Shown: positions 37,701 through 49,700 of the stretch, piece after piece
Layout: each line of letters opens with the position of its first letter
Numbering within the stretch: the first letter of the stretch is position 1
Assembly: GCA_009767595.1 (NCBI GenBank)
Contig: VSDK01003885.1
Span: 69,477 to 133,476 of the forward strand
DNA length: 64,000 bases
Reading direction: 5' to 3'
From: Symbiodinium kawagutii
Taxonomy: Eukaryota > Sar > Dinophyceae > Suessiales > Symbiodiniaceae
Notes under the pieces: model-generated
Seen by the model: the letters and a program-made list of their open reading frames with translations, nothing else
Database searches by the model: none
Told to the model about the DNA's origin: nothing
Made by a program: the position numbers and the translations under genes

Positions 37701-40700
37701 AGGATGTGGCTTGTGATGCTGGTATTACTCCCATCAGAACTGTTTCTAGAGCCTTCAATCATGAGCTCTTTTTCGGTGTTGATTAGGTAGGGCTAGTCGC
37801 CGCACTGCTGCCTCTCAGTGTGTGAACTCCGGCTGGCTCGAAATGGAAAAGGGATTCAAACCACAAATCAGATGATTCATGGCCAAGAACCACTACTGGT
37901 GGCTGGTCAATCGGCTGCTTAACAAGGTGTTAACGCTGATGATGGTGTATCATGGGTCGATCATGGGAACAAAATGATGGTCAATCATGGTGAATCACGG
38001 TTGATTAAAACGCGGGGAAGGACGATATCCACCACAACCAGTATGCGCCCGCATGGTCATGATGACCATTGAATGAACACCCCTGGGTTTTTCTCGATCC
38101 ACAGTCCAGGTCCCGTAGCTGCAACGCCACTCCCTTGATGCTTGCGGTTTGCACCACATCTTTTTGGATCATTTTTGGGGTGACAACTCACCAGTTGCAC
38201 CACCGAGGTTTGAACAGTTGAGTAGACTAGGTTAGACTAACCGAAGAGTCACCCGAAAAAGCAACGCGAAGACTAGGAGTCAGGGGTGTTGCATGGGCCC
38301 CGCAGATCTGATACTATTTCATGATATTTCATGTCACTTGAGTCACTTGGACAATTGTGCCAACTTGGTTTGCGGTGTGGGCAATGGCGCAAGCCGTGCT
38401 TTGGGCCCCGCCCAGATCCTGCTTGCAGTCAAGCCAAGCACTTCCGCTGCCACTCTCCAGGTACGTGGGTTCCGCTCTGGTCAGCGACTTGAACCGAATC
38501 CAGGGCTTGATGCTGGGCTATGTTCCTTGGCTAAGTGCCATCCGGAGGAATCGTGACGTTTCCTTGTCCGAGAGTTGCTCAGAACGCGAAGTGCAAGAAT
38601 TTGTCGGATCTTTTTTTCGTTTTTTTACTGCTAGATACATGGAGTAGCGCTGGGAATTTCGAATAGCTCATGGTTCATGCTGTGTGCCGTAAAGAAACTG
38701 TCCCATGCCTGACGGATCTCCGAACAATCGGAGTTACCACCTCCACCACTCTCCACGTAAACGGATGAAGCCCTCATAGTCGTGGTTGTTGGCGCTGTTG
38801 TGGGGTTTCTATAGATGATGCATCCTCGGGACTGGCCACTGCTACGCAGCATTATACTGGGATTAGGGCGCCCATAAACGGTATAAGTAGGTATGTCCCC
38901 AAACTTGATACCGGGTAGTTCATAAAAACAGCCATCCGAGATGAACCAGCGCTAAGACAATGGCAGCCCCTTGCACCCCGATGTCAATGTTTTCGGTAAA
39001 GCTGCCCACAGCAAGAGCATAAATGGCTGCTTTTTTTGACCGCCGCCAGCGACCCCAAAACTCCACCAGCATTGAAAAAGGGGGCGCAGGGGTTTAACAA
39101 CTGTCACTTGTGTTTTTTAAGGATGGCTGTTTTTTATGAAATGCCCGGTAGTTACTGTACAACATAGGACATTTTCAGGAGGTTGGGCTTATGCATGGAT
39201 ACCCTGAGACTATGGTTGATGATTGTCGCTACTAAACACCTGTAAATTATCCCTGTTGAGCACCACAATTCGGCATCACTGTTGATTATTGACCTTTGCA
39301 GAGCATTGGGTCGACCGGAGCAGTAGAGCGATCATGAAAAGCTGATCAGATCAATCCAGTTCCTGAAGAGCTGTTACCATGCAGTACAAGGCATTACATT
39401 CACACGTGGGCATCAGTTTAGGAGCCAACTTGTACAGACTCATTTGAACCTTCATCAGCCACTATAGTATCACCCATTTTTCACACTCTTATTCGCCACC
39501 ATTGACACATATCACAACCTATCCACAAGATATTTCAACCCTCAAGCCTTTCTAAGCCACTATAAAACCATCATGACTCATCATTACCCACGATTTCAAC
39601 GATCACTTCGCCACCCTTCACCTCACCGCATCGCCCAAGCACTGCCCTTGGGAGCCGCTGGTGGTCGTTGTCGTTCAGGTCATGGCTCCCATCTTGGCCA
39701 GTTTGACCTCCACCTGCGAGCCCTTGGATCTTACGTGTCCTGGATGAACCGATCTGGCGTTGGCTCGCCTAGCGGAGACTCGGGGGAGGAGTTTCGCTGT
39801 GTGACCAGGTTCATTGATGGTTGACTAATGGGGTTAACTAATGGTTAAGTAATGGTTAACTAATGGTTGACTAATGGGGTTAACTCGTGACCGTTTTCGT
39901 TTCACATTGTGGGAGTTCGATATACACATGTGATCATTTTTTTTCTGTGTTTTTTTCAGAAATTGCTGTTCTGTTCGATGCAAGCGAAATGCGCTCAGGA
40001 TTCACTTGTGCATCACGTGGATCTGGGTTTTCCTCGGCGTTTTCGTGCGGGAAAGCGTCTTGGTCCAGCGATCTGTGAGGCATCACTGGTAGGGAGATAC
40101 CTCCCGAGGAATCATGATCCTGGGTGAATGTTCCACTTGGGGAAGCCGGGAGCCAGCAATACCAGGCAAAAATAGCGCCAATCATGGTGAAGCACATGAT
40201 AGAATTCTTGAATCATACCCAATACCCATGTAACCGTATGTCCATCTGCAGGCATGCTGCATGAATGGATGCGGCTCAAATATCACTGCCCCCCTGCAGA
40301 AGTTGATTTCTCATCAACTGACTTGATTGGTGCACCACTTTTTGAGGCCGTGGAATACGATGGATGCTTTCGTTTTTTCAGAGATATGCGCACATAATAT
40401 GCATACATATATCAGCGTTTGTATCACACAGTATCGCATTCATATTGCCTGTACACATTCGTCTTATTCAAGGCACTTCAGGAACACCGTGAGAAGCTTT
40501 GACACCAAACAGGGAATTGGTCAGAATGTGCAGCCACACCTGAAGTAAAGAGGGCGTGCACTTACTCCTAAGCCACTACCGAAATGCACATTTCCACCTG
40601 CAGCAGCTTGTAGCAGTAGCACGGCTCCATCACCAAGCGACTGTTTTTGCTACACGGTGAAATTATGTGGGTCCAAAAGCCAAGCAGAGTCACCCTTTTA

Positions 40701-43700
40701 CAGTTCCATGATTGTGTTTTTGATGGTTAATAGGTGTTTGGAATACTGTACTGATTCATGATTGCTCAGACTGATCGGTATCCAATCATGACCACTTTGG
40801 ACCTTGAAACAACCATAGTCTGTGTAACACTTCTGCTGTTCTTTGTTGGCGAATTGCAACGCCTGCCTGGTTGGTTGACAGGTTTCTTAGCTAGCAACCA
40901 TGTTCGTCCTCAGACTGAATCACGATTTGGTCGTTCAATCACCTTCCTTGCTGCTTCAGATCACAAATTTGGTCACATGACTCTTGTGCCTGCATAGCTT
41001 TTCTCAAGCTTATCCTCTACAATTTCACAAAGCGGTGAGCAGCGACAGATCCAACAATTTCTAGTTGGCCTATCGGTAGTGTTGGTGTTTGTTGCCCCGT
41101 ATGCCGTATGATCAAGTAATACACCATGATTGGCGAACTCAGCTATCTCTATCCTCCTTTCCTATTAAGGCTTTTGTTGGTTCTAGCTTTACGGTTCAAG
41201 TTTACGTATCATTGTTGTTTACGGTACTGTTGTTGATTATAGCCTTCATGGCAGTTTGCCAATTATCGGTTTCTGTTGGAACCATTGGTAATACCCCATT
41301 TGTTGTTGGTTACCCATGAGTGGCGACTCACCTACAATTGCTGCCAAGATAGTTGTTTCGCTCTTGTTGTTGGTTATACACTTTCAACTTATTGCTGCTT
41401 GCTGGTCATCAAGCATCGTCAAACATCAATGAACCACCCATCCAAACTTCACCAACCTAAGCAAACTCAATCAACTTCACCAACTTAACCATTGATTCAA
41501 CCATTGCCAACTAACCAACCAACTTACCAACCAACCAACCCACCCACCAACCAACCCACCAACCAACCAACCAGTCCCCCGGTCCACCGCCAGGTCCACC
41601 ACTCCTCGCCTCGCCTCCGAGGTTCCCCCGCCTTTTCGTCCATCGGCTCCATGGCCGCCGCCTTCGGTGCCAGCACGCTGCTAGCGAAGAACTGCAGCCA
41701 CTGGGCGACCAGTGACGTGGATCATCGGAAGCAGTGCTGGTTCATGAGATGTTGGTTGGTTATAGTCAGTTGTTAGTTGATTAAGTTGACTGAGTTGATG
41801 TTAGTTGGTTAGTCAACTTGATGATCAGTTGATGTTGGTTAAGTTGGTAAATGTTGGTTATAGTTATAGTCAGTTGTTGATTGATTAACGATTGTTTGAT
41901 GACCAGTTTTTGATGATGAACCATTGGTTTATAACAATTCTAACTGGTTATCAATGATTAAACATAGTGTTTATAACTGGTCATGATTAATCATTATCCA
42001 TCGGGTATATAAGAATGATGTTTATAACAATAGTCACCAGGTCTTAATCACTACCGGTTGTTATATCGGTGAACCAATGTTGATCATTATTACTTGGTTA
42101 TCAAATAATTGGTATTTGATAACCACAAGAACCAGTGTTGTGGAGATTGTTGTAATAACAATAATGATATCATTATCAACCATTGTTATAAACCATTAGT
42201 TTAACCATAAAAGGGGTCTACTTATAACAGGATCTCCTGTTCATCAACCATTGTCAATCATCAGTAGTCGGTGATCAAATACTAATATAAACCAATAGTC
42301 TAAGTATTGGTTAACCATAATGATGAAAAACAATCAGGAAAACATCAAATGACCATAGTTGGTTATGAACCAGTGTTGACCACTGTAAACTGTTGATCCA
42401 CACTTCATCACCTTGCCTGATGGGTGAAATGTCGAATTTCAATCTCTCAAACCTTGAACAGTGACCAGTGAATTGAGCCATGTCACCTGTTATGGCTATG
42501 GGGGTAAACGCTGGGGGACCCAAATCTTTGCTGGTCTTCGATCTACCTAGTTAACACCCATGGCTATTGCCACGTCCCCTACTGAATTCAGATGTTTTTG
42601 GGTGGTTAACCATGGGTGAACCCTGGGTTCACCACGGGTTCTCCCATTTTGACGCTGATCTTTGCACCAAACTTCGCTGCCCCAGGGTCGTCCCAGCCGT
42701 CACATCCAGGCGATCCAAGCATCAAAAAGGCGTCGATCTTCGAGAGCCTGGCGTTGAATTGCATCGCGGCCCCTGGGTTTCAGCGGATTTGTTGCAGAGC
42801 AAGGGCCGGGGCCGTGTTTCCATTCGATTTTCCATAGATTTCCTTAGTACAACTGGGAGATTCCTAGCTATTTTCTTGTGGAACTGGGCGTGTTTTGTGA
42901 TTTTCCATGGGCAACCAGCAGCTATTCTGATGGGTCAATTGGTGGTGGTTAACAGCTAGATCTGCCACTAGCCATGCATCCTGGTAATCAGGGACTGTTT
43001 ATTTTTTCTCACTATCAACACAACAACTTGCTACGTGTACCTTCAAGGCATTGCGATCGGGCAAACCGTCGCTTCAGAGGGTTCCAACGGCTGCCATCGA
43101 CATGATCATGTTGGTGTACGGTCAAGGCCAAGAACTACCAACCACATCCAGCAGCGTCAACAAAGTCCATTAGAATTCACTCAGATCAATGATAGTTCCT
43201 TCAGCGTCTTTTGTTGTTGGTCTATTGATAATGGTTGTTTAGCCATGATAGACCATTATCAATAAGCATCAGCTAGTGTACTTGTCATTTTGTTTTTGTA
43301 GTTAGCCAGCGAGTCACTTAGCGAGTCAGTAATTCATTTGTTCATCAACCTGATCAGTTGGTCAGCTAGTCAGCTAGTTAAATGGTTACACAGTCATATG
43401 AAATCATTATCATCAACAACATGATTATCATCGCGATCCAAATGATCATTATCATCATCATCATCATCATCACCATCATCATCGTCATAAGCAGTTAGCC
43501 ACTTTGTCAATGAGCTGCTTAGGCAGCTGCTTAATAGAGCAGTCAGTGTGTTCGTTGCCTAGTTACTTGCTTGGTGAACCACTATTCGCAGTCAACAGTT
43601 GCCTTGTTACAGAATAGTTACAGTACCTGGCAACTCAATGAGTTTGTTCTTCCTGAGGCTTCGCATCTCATCTCGGTTAATTCATTTGTTACTTGCTAGT

Positions 43701-46700
43701 TACTAGTTGATGGGTGAGTTAATTGCTACTCAGAAGTCAATCAATATTTAGCTTGCAAATCGCTTACTTGATTAGTAGCCTCCTTGCTAGTTATTCAATT
43801 GTCAATTAGTTGGTTAAATGCTTAATTAGTTAGTCACTACTCAGAAGTCAACCACTAGCTACTAGTTCATTCGTTACTAGTTAACCAGTATTCACAGTTG
43901 ATGGTAGTAGCTGAATCAGTTAGTTGGCGTGTTGCTTTGATCACAACTATTAAACAGTCATATTCATAAGTGAACTGCTGGCTACTAGTTCCTAGCTAAC
44001 CATTCGTTCATTGACCTTGTTCATCATATATATATATATATATATATCACTCTTAACCATTAGTTAACCTTAACCTTGTTACGACTGGTTCGTAATCAAT
44101 TATTCTTAACCACTATCAACCGCTTTTTGCCCATATGAACCGCTACCACCTCATTAGGTAACCACTATGAAACCATGAATCAATTAACACCGCTTATTAG
44201 TTCATACTTAATCAGAGTACCCGATGATTTCTTAGTTCACAACCACTATAAACTACGGTAGATCAACAAAAATGTTCCAACAAAAAAGATCCAACAAACA
44301 AATTTTAGTTCATAGTAGTTGTTAGTTCACAACCACAAAAAAACCACTATAAACCACTATAAACCACTATAAACCCACTATAAACAACTATAAGCCACGA
44401 TAAACCACTACAGATCAACCATGAATCAGTTCACCCCGAGTTCCACGCAGGTCATGGCCTTCTGTCAGCGGTTGCGGCTCAGGTCCTGGTGACCACCTTG
44501 GTGAACCTGACAATCCCCGCGGAGAACGCCTCGGACCTGGCCGTGCAAGCGCTGGAGAACTGTGCCTGGCCGGTGGGGGCTGGTGGATTGGGGGTGGGGG
44601 GAGGTGGGGNNNNNNNNNNNNNNNNNNNNNNNNNNNNNNNNNNNNNNNNNNNNNNNNNNNNNNNNNNNNNNNNNNNNNNNNNNNNNNNNNNGGGTGGGTG
44701 GTGGGTGGGGGTGGGTTGGTGGGGTGGTGGGGTGGGTCAAGCAGTTCACCAACCAATTTCATAGCTAGTTTTGCTGGTTAATAGTGGGGGATGATAAGCA
44801 ACAATAGTAGGGGATAGCTATATGGCGAGCTGGGTCAAGCTCTTAATTCACCAACTCGTAGGGGATAATCACCTACAATAATAAGGAAAACACAGGTTCA
44901 TGATAGGTGGTTGACAGTCAATGTGGATATGGCGATCTGGGTCAAGCTCTTCACCAACCAATTATGAAGGATGATAACAAATAACAAATAGGGAAAACAA
45001 TGGTTAATGATGGGGAACCCGGTGTACGGGGTTTTGACCCACAGCCATGTTAGGCTTGGTAGATGGTTGGTGGCTTACACATAGCTTTGCACGGGTGATA
45101 GTTGGTGAGAACAACGACCAACAATGGTGTGCCGCGATTGTTGATAGGGAATGGTAGATCCATGTCTTAATAAACCACCTATGTTTTGGATAAATCACCA
45201 GTTCTTATTTTGGATCTACTCATGAGGAGGTCAACAACCAACTTGCTTCATGGGTTGGAACTGCGCATGCTCTCTGGTAAGGTATCCGGGCTGTTGAGAA
45301 TTTGGTCAACCTAGAAAAGAGTAATGCACATTCTATTTTCTGCCCGGGTGATGTTGTTACCCCGAAGTTGGGGCAGGGCAATGGAATATACTGCATTTGA
45401 ACATGTTGGCATGCCCATGGCTGCGAGATAATATCTGTATGTGCAAAGTAAATCAAAACATGCTTGTTGATACATGTCTACACGTACAAGTATGATGATT
45501 AGTGGAAAGCCATCCGCACATAATACCAAAGGCAGGCTGTCAACAATATGGGACATGATCTACTTGCTGAAACACCGGGATTCCTTTTCCATCCATGGCC
45601 ATGTTGGACTTTGGTGCATTGGCTGAAGCAGGGGCCCCGTTGGCTCAGCCCTACCCTATCCCAAGATGGCGACATTTCCTGCCTACTGTTGCTTAACTCC
45701 GGCTCAGTTTCCAACTGTTCTATTTCATATCTATGCAGGCTAGCCAAAATCTATGGTTTCACTGATTAATCTGGGAATGCAAGGAACTCAATGCATCAGT
45801 TCAATAAGTGCATGCACACATGGCTTCGCCTGAAATGGCGTGATCCCCCCAATTTCTATAACTTTCCAACATCAACATGACCAGATGAACCTCCATGGGT
45901 ACTGCGATGGCTTTGGATATAACTGGGCACCCTGCATAGTTGATACATTCCCTGTTACTGCTGCTGATCATCCCGTATCATCAACCACAAATCAACCATT
46001 ACAAACTGTACAACCAAAATTAGGTGCGAACTATAGTTCCAGGGTGTATACACCATTTATAAGTACAGCATTCATGGTGAATACCCTGGCGTATGGAGGC
46101 GCACCGGCGTAACAGTCGTCGATCCGCACTGCCGAGGCTGGTCGCTTCTGAAGAAAAGTATCCATGAGCGACTGGACTGCCTCGAGATTCGGCATGTTTC
46201 AAGTTTTCGCCGTTTCACCAACCAAGTGCGACTAATCATGCTTAGAACTAGACAAATATGGTTGACTATGCGTAGTGGAGAATGATGATTGTATAACTTC
46301 TATAAGTATGGTTGGTAATGATTGATGCTGATGTTTCTCGATTGCAACTACGCTGGGACCTAATTTTTTCTGGCTATGACGGTATGTGCAGATACGAAAG
46401 GTCCTCGCTTTCCTCAGCATCAGGGGCTGCCGAGTTTTCTAAGTTCGGTGCGCCCATATAGCTGGGTTGATGAACATAACCAGGGTGAAAAACAACTATT
46501 ATAGGTAGCTTCAATTGGATAAGTATGGTCAAGTGATGTATTTACCACCTGGTAATGTCCTGGAAACAAAACAGTCGGACCCTACCAAAGGGGTATCCCT
46601 GCTGTGTGGAAACTGATCATCCAAGCCCAACTACTGAAAGGGTCGGTTGCTCTTAATGTTTCCAGGAGCGTAACTGGGGCCTGGGGGGCTACCACCATGA

Positions 46701-49700
46701 ACCATTTTCAATCCCATCATTTTCCATGGACAATGGACCACCATGCAACCACCGTGTAACCACCATCAGCCACCATGTAAACACCATTATAACCGGTTTC
46801 CCATAAAAACTGGTGATTTTCCCAGAGTGAGTTTCCGCAGGTATCCACTGCCAATCAAACTGGTTTACCTTTAAAATCCCATCAGCCACAAGCGCGGCTC
46901 CCAGGGTTTCCGAAAAAAAACAGAAGCGATTCACTTCGCTTCCAGAGGATCATTTCCCAGAGGCATTCGCACCTTGAAACGTCGATGGTCGCTGCACTTG
47001 GTCACGAGGCTCTACGATCCAAGCATCAAAACGGTGACCTTCCGAGCGAGCCGCTGGGCGCGAAGCGGGCGCGAAGCGGGCGCCAAGCTGACCAGGGGAC
47101 CATGGCATAACCATGGTAGATCCATGGGAATTTACGGTGGTTTACATGGGAAAAGAAATGGTGAATCTAATGGAAATGAATAGCTAACAATAGGGATGAT
47201 AATTCATGATGCATATATCTATGGTGGTTTACATGGGTTGACAATGGTTAATTCATGGTTAATTGATGATTACTTGTAGGTATCATTAATGGTTAATGCT
47301 ATGAATGATAATTAATGGTTTGTAATAGGGATACCGATAATTCCGAATGCTGGCTATTAACAAATCACTGTAATTGACCGACAGTACATTTGACTGTTGT
47401 ACTCCCGTGGTATTGCCAGGATTTGTTTGTGCAACTCAGAAAAGCACTACGTACTTAGTTCAGCATTTCTGCCACTTTGAACCTCTCAAAAAGTGAAGAT
47501 TGGCTTGGTTTGGCTTGGTTGGTCCTGTCCCTGCAGTGTTTATCAGTATGAGCAACCGACGGGTGGGTAGGGGGCGAAGCATCCATGAAGCTGTTTGGAG
47601 GTCCGCCACAAACAGATAAGATCCAGGATCGATTGAATCCTGAAGCATGGGTCAGAACCAACCCTCCCAACAATGGGTATACGAACATCCCAACAGTTAG
47701 ACTATTTTGGTCATTTATGGGATGTGACTGGGGAAGGGCTTCCAGACCAAGTGAAAAGGTCTTTTATAGGAAGTTCACCAAGTGTACAGGGTACTCACAG
47801 CTGTATTTCTTCTTTCCACTTTCATGGCGTAGCTCTGTGCGAACCGCTACATTGCAGCATTGACGACCCTGGCGCCATGTATCCAATTGGTCATCTGCAG
47901 CTTAAGCGAGGTCTTGCATCAGTGGTTGCGCGCAAGGATCCCAACAGTTCGCTACATCCCCCTTCTCAATGGTTGTGGACTGCATTGAAGCTGGTTTACC
48001 CATTTAAAGTTGGTGGCAATGCCATTTTTTCTTTTACTCTGCCACAGGTATTTGTCCAACAATACTTTCATAGTTCTATGTCAAAGATAGTCACTCCCCT
48101 TGGTTGTTAGAGCTTTGTGCAGCAAATTCATGGCTGTATGGGCCAGGCATAAGTGTAGATGTACACAGAAACTAATCACCATAATGTCTTTTCTTTATAT
48201 AGACATAGATATATATAGATAGATATAGATATAGATATAGATACAGATACAGATGCAGATGCAGATGCAGATGTAGATAGCTAGATATGGGCACGCACAC
48301 ACACACACACAAGCAAATCTACATCTTCCATCTGACCTCCGTAATCTGCATATATCTATTACATTAGCGATGCTTCTGCATATCTGATGACCCTAATTTC
48401 ATGGCTGCCTGACTCTACATAGGTGTTTCTCAAAATAGGGATGCCCCCCAATTCATCCTTTTGTTAGTCATTTTGAGTAATAAACCCACCATCTTTGTGG
48501 TGTCCCCTATGACTTGAGAGACCACCACGTGACCCCCAAATCCATGGCATCTCCACATGCCTCGAATTTCACCTGGCAGATCCAGATCGCCCGGCAGCAC
48601 CCAAGGTGAGGCCAGCAAGGCCCTGCAGACCGCCAAGGCCATGGGCGACGAAGCAGCGTCCGAGCCGCGGATGTGGAAGATGTCACGGGGCGCAGCAGCG
48701 GTGGTCCCGGGCGGGCGGTGCTGGGAGCTGTTCAGCGGATGAGCTATGAAAACTATGGGTATAGGTCAATGTCAACCAACAAACATTGGGGATAGTAACC
48801 AATTTCATAGGTTAATATTAATGGAATGATCCACAAATATCATAGGGATATCCTGACCAATGATATCATAGGGATATGATTCCATGAATGATATGACGAG
48901 CTGGGTCAACCAGTTAAGCAACCAAGTTCATAGGGAAAACAGCCTGGTTAATGATAGGGGGAACCAGGGGGACTAAGGGTGAACTGACCCACTGACATAT
49001 GGAGCTCTCTCAAGTTATGAGGATCCTAAAAATGGTTGGTTTCTTCCAATAAATGATTCGTAAACTGGATAATAGATGTTGATAGATGATAGTTGATCAC
49101 ATCCACAACTACCAGTGGTTGGTTGACAGATGTTAATAGTTGATATATTGTTTGATATGAGGACCCTAAAAATGGTTGGTTTCTTCCTATGAATGATTCA
49201 TAAACTGGTTTATAGATATTGATAGATCATGATTGATCACATCCATAGCTACCAGTGGTTGGTGGATAGATGTTAATAGTTGATATATTGGCTGATAGCT
49301 GTGAATAGTCGTTTCTGTCAACTGGTAGTACTAAACACCTCTCAAGATACTTACAATTGACCGAATGGAGTTGGACCTGGTGCATATCAACTTTGAGAAC
49401 CATACCCTGGAGGGGTGCTGGGGGATCCTTGAGCCTCTCCGCTTGGAAGCTTCCCAAATGTCTGGGATTTTCCTGGTTGCCGGCGGGCTGACGGAGCGCA
49501 TCTTTGCAGGGGGATCTTCAAGCTGATTGCTGGCGAATTATATCCAAAGATCATCAAAATGATTGGAAAAGAGTGACTGAAATTCTCAATCAAGTCCTTT
49601 AACAGTACCATTTCCTTTTTTGCTCAAAGGGTTGGGTGGCGCATGATAGCAGCGTGATCGCGCCCAGAGCTTACCGCCATCGGATCTATCAGGGGAGTTC

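Larger units (their letters stand above)
44573..46973. other. Intron with assembly gap and family A copies
   Basis: A G-rich tract with the N gap is followed by eroded family A copies (44733-44900) and a complete one (44925-45049). A frame with [20 protein letters not shown] at 45603-45690 looks protein-like but competes with open frames in other phases. Confidence 0.45.
47050..48605. other. Intron with microsatellite and family B element
   Basis: ATAGAT/CAGATG hexamers lie at 48200-48280 and a CA run at 48297-48310. A family B copy lies at 48421-48530. An open frame at 47673-48110 (145 residues) has no recognisable product, and splice phase passes over it. Confidence 0.5.

Noticed and set aside
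44415..44768. Frames spanning the N gap
   Set aside because: They run through 82 unknown bases and a G-rich repeat. Only the part inside the 44483-44572 exon is kept.
47460..47688. Minus frames near 47.5 kb as a small gene
   Set aside because: Short, with no motif and no convincing splice borders; they lie inside an intron of the main gene.
47673..48110. 145-residue plus frame as a gene
   Set aside because: No recognisable motif, and exons at 46974-47049 and 48606 already join in phase without it.
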